A stretch of 53,283 bases of DNA from Rhypophila decipiens (taxonomy: Eukaryota > Ascomycota > Sordariomycetes > Sordariales > Naviculisporaceae): contig MU858279.1 in NCBI GenBank assembly GCA_033297075.1, positions 1-53,283 of the forward strand. Reading direction: 5' to 3'. This document shows, piece by piece, positions 51,413 through 53,283 of this stretch. Each line of letters starts with the position of its first letter. The stretch's first letter is position 1. The position numbers were made by a program, and so were the translations under genes. The notes under the pieces are model-generated. The model saw only the letters and a list, made by a program, of their open reading frames with translations, was not told the origin of the DNA and searched no databases.

Positions 51413-53283
51413 ATGCCTAGAACTAATGGGAGAAGCATGGGGCAGGCAGGCAGGCTTGAACTGAAACCCCTCATCTCACATAGCCAAGATACTTCGTCCC
51501 CGAAGACCTCCAATTTGCAAATTGCAGAAGCTTTCAATCGCCCCGTATCCGTAGCTCTGCCCACAATGGACCACCTGCGCGACAATGGATTCATGGCAGT
51601 GAGCACCACTGCCCACGTGCAATGGGTTTTGGCGAACCACAAAGAAGACATCAAGGCCTTGTTCAGAAAGCGAACATTTGGCTACACGGAATTTGTCGCC
51701 TTTCATGAAGATCGCGGGTGGACTGCCGACGAAAGTAACGAATTCCAGTTGAAGAAAAAGGACAAGAAGGGGTCCGAGAGGAAAAGCAGCGGCAAACAGA
51801 CACTTCCTGAGAGCAAGATCGAGGGCCCTGCCGATAAAAATGGACCTACCAATTCTAAACCCCCGCGGGGTTACAACATTGTTGAGATATGTCAAGCCTG
51901 GCTATTTTTCGCCCTTCTCGTTTGCGTTCTTCGCAAGGACAAGGAGCCACATCAGTCCAAGGGTGCTCGAAGTCGCACTGGCGGACCGGCAACACCACGC
52001 GGTTCGCTTCCATTTGGTAGCCATCACCCGCAAGAGCAAGACGACCACCATACGATTCCCATTCTTGCCTTTGAAGACTTGGTGGACGGTGAGCTGCTGA
52101 CCACCAAGAATCTTCTCGCCAAGCTTCAAATATGGCACGACTGCATCAAGACGATCACCCCCAAGGCAAAACTACGGTCCCGGCTTATCGAAGTTGACAG
52201 GACTCTTCACCTTGCGCGCCGCGTTGTCCGCGCTAACATGACGGGCAAAGTTTCTGGTTCCCATGAGAGCAGCCCGATGTTTGGCAAAGACTCGCACATG
52301 AATGATACGAGCGGCAGTGGTCAAGGCAGAGCCCGGAAAGGTTCCAACGGCGAATCAGAGACAGCCCTAGGCAAGACGGCCTCGGAGCTTTCATTCTGCA
52401 TCATGGTCCTGGGAGAGACCCTTTCGGCAGCCAAGCTGCAGCTCATGAACGACCTGGAATTGCGCATGAATGGATGGCTGGTCGACGATGACGATGGCTG
52501 GGGCCCGCCGCACTATATCCTGTCTAGAATGGAGAAAAGCTGGTGCCCTAGAGCGAGCGCCGTAATGCAGGGCCAGCTCGGTTTCAGCGCCATTCTTCTG
52601 TCTACTGCATTCCAGATTCGGGAAAAACTCCCCGCGGATAGGAGGAAGCATCAAAGATGCAACTCGAAAACATGTTTCCACGTTCCGGGGGTCGACACTT
52701 CAGAAAGCATCAAGATCTTTTACCCCCCGAGGCACCACCCAAGTGAGGAGGAGTGCAAGATGCAGACAAGCGACGATTGCAACCTCTACGGTCCAGATAT
52801 GCCAAGCCTTCTCAAGATCCTCAAAAACGCAACGTCAGCAACTGAAAGCACAAGCTTCCCAGTTTTACGCATCGTCAGCACCATCAGAGATCCCGAGGAA
52901 GGGGCGGTATGGCGGGTGAAGGGCGTTACGGTGGAGCAATGGAGTCTCGAACCAGAAAGGGACTTGAGAAAGCCGCACTTTACCGCCATTTCTCACGTTT
53001 GGTCCCAGGGAATGGGCAACGAAACCTCCAACACGCTGCAGGAATGCCAGTTAGAATTCATCCTCACGAATCTGCTTGCAGCCGAGGCCGAAGCGGGGGT
53101 GAGCACAGACACAAACGACTCGCGGGACAAGGCATACGCCGAGAAGCTCTTTGAGCAGGTTTTGGGCAGGGAGTACGATTCAGAGGATTTTGCAAAGGTT
53201 GTGTCTCCCTGCAGAGTGGCGCCAACATGGCGGCGACGCAGGGCGAAATCACGGTCAACACGTCCGACCCGCCATCGCCGCCC
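51413..53283 (+). CDS. HET-domain protein, truncated by the window edge
   Basis: From ATG 51413 the frame stays open for 623 codons to the end of the window. A first region (VQWVLANHKEDIKALFRKRTFG) is followed by a basic low-complexity linker, a hydrophobic stretch (AWLFFALLVCVL) and a region with W-C-P and H-x2-C-x4-C (KSWCPRASAVM, then HQRCNSKTCFH). That last pattern is typical of large fungal HET proteins just upstream of the HET domain. The HET domain itself begins near residue 524: AISHVWSQGMGNETSN, LQECQLEFI, matching the SHVWG.G.GN/N.L..CQL signature. HET proteins trigger cell death on contact with incompatible partners (allorecognition) or act in TIR-like immunity. The remaining HET domain and C-terminus lie beyond the window. 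It is divergent from the TPR gene. Confidence 0.88.
   Translation, partial: MPRTNGRSMGQAGRLELKPLISHSQDTSSPKTSNLQIAEAFNRPVSVALPTMDHLRDNGFMAVSTTAHVQWVLANHKEDIKALFRKRTFGYTEFVAFHEDRGWTADESNEFQLKKKDKKGSERKSSGKQTLPESKIEGPADKNGPTNSKPPRGYNIVEICQAWLFFALLVCVLRKDKEPHQSKGARSRTGGPATPRGSLPFGSHHPQEQDDHHTIPILAFEDLVDGELLTTKNLLAKLQIWHDCIKTITPKAKLRSRLIEVDRTLHLARRVVRANMTGKVSGSHESSPMFGKDSHMNDTSGSGQGRARKGSNGESETALGKTASELSFCIMVLGETLSAAKLQLMNDLELRMNGWLVDDDDGWGPPHYILSRMEKSWCPRASAVMQGQLGFSAILLSTAFQIREKLPADRRKHQRCNSKTCFHVPGVDTSESIKIFYPPRHHPSEEECKMQTSDDCNLYGPDMPSLLKILKNATSATESTSFPVLRIVSTIRDPEEGAVWRVKGVTVEQWSLEPERDLRKPHFTAISHVWSQGMGNETSNTLQECQLEFILTNLLAAEAEAGVSTDTNDSRDKAYAEKLFEQVLGREYDSEDFAKVVSPCRVAPTWRRRRAKSRSTRPTRHRR

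Overview
The window is nuclear DNA from a filamentous ascomycete, most likely a Sordariomycete-type Pezizomycotina. The evidence is short spliceosomal introns (mostly 45-75 nt) with GTRNGT donors and CTRAC-like branch sites, monocistronic genes on both strands, and typical fungal families: tannase/feruloyl esterase, Zn2Cys6, Pth11-like rhodopsin-fold, DUF3176, DUF3237 and HET. No bacterial operons, tRNA, rRNA, CRISPR array or intact transposon was found. Exon boundaries come from reading-frame continuity and splice consensus by eye. Family names come from motifs I recognise, not from a search.

Left part (1-10.3 kb): a gene-poor first 2.5 kb, a secreted type-B carboxylesterase (2532-4588), a secreted single-exon tannase/feruloyl esterase with a good TATA box (6059-7777), and a convergent F-box protein (8110-10266). 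Centre left (10.8-21 kb): a ten-exon dynamin/SLIP-GC-like large GTPase with a disordered N-terminus and a 10-nt microexon, a doubtful small membrane protein, a Zn2Cys6-ankyrin protein whose zinc domain is broken by one extra base, and an acidic repeat-bearing unknown protein. Then come an A1 aspartic protease, with another one-base frame problem at its first intron, and a secreted beta/gamma-crystallin-like protein.

Centre (26-37 kb): two paralogous AIG1/septin-like P-loop GTPases are transcribed head to head from one 0.8-kb promoter region, and only one ends in a CaaX box. They are followed by a Pth11-like seven-helix protein and a fungal amidoligase. The amidoligase lies between two patches of the same GACTG-based minisatellite; one carries a 25-bp perfect palindrome and the other is bracketed by imperfect inverted repeats. 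A FAD monooxygenase follows.

Right part (37-53.3 kb): a DUF3176 membrane protein, a TA-rich RIP-like relic, a small conserved unknown, a secreted DUF3237 protein, a secreted alpha/beta hydrolase, a multi-pass membrane protein, a very large TPR protein (50547-46228) with another one-base frame break, and a divergent HET-domain protein that runs off the right edge.

Two themes stand out. One is secreted hydrolases for plant or external polymers. The other is a concentration of allorecognition/NLR-type parts (HET, ankyrin, TPR, three P-loop GTPases, amidoligase). Three separate +1 frame breaks in otherwise well-preserved genes point to indel errors in the sequence or to recent pseudogenisation.
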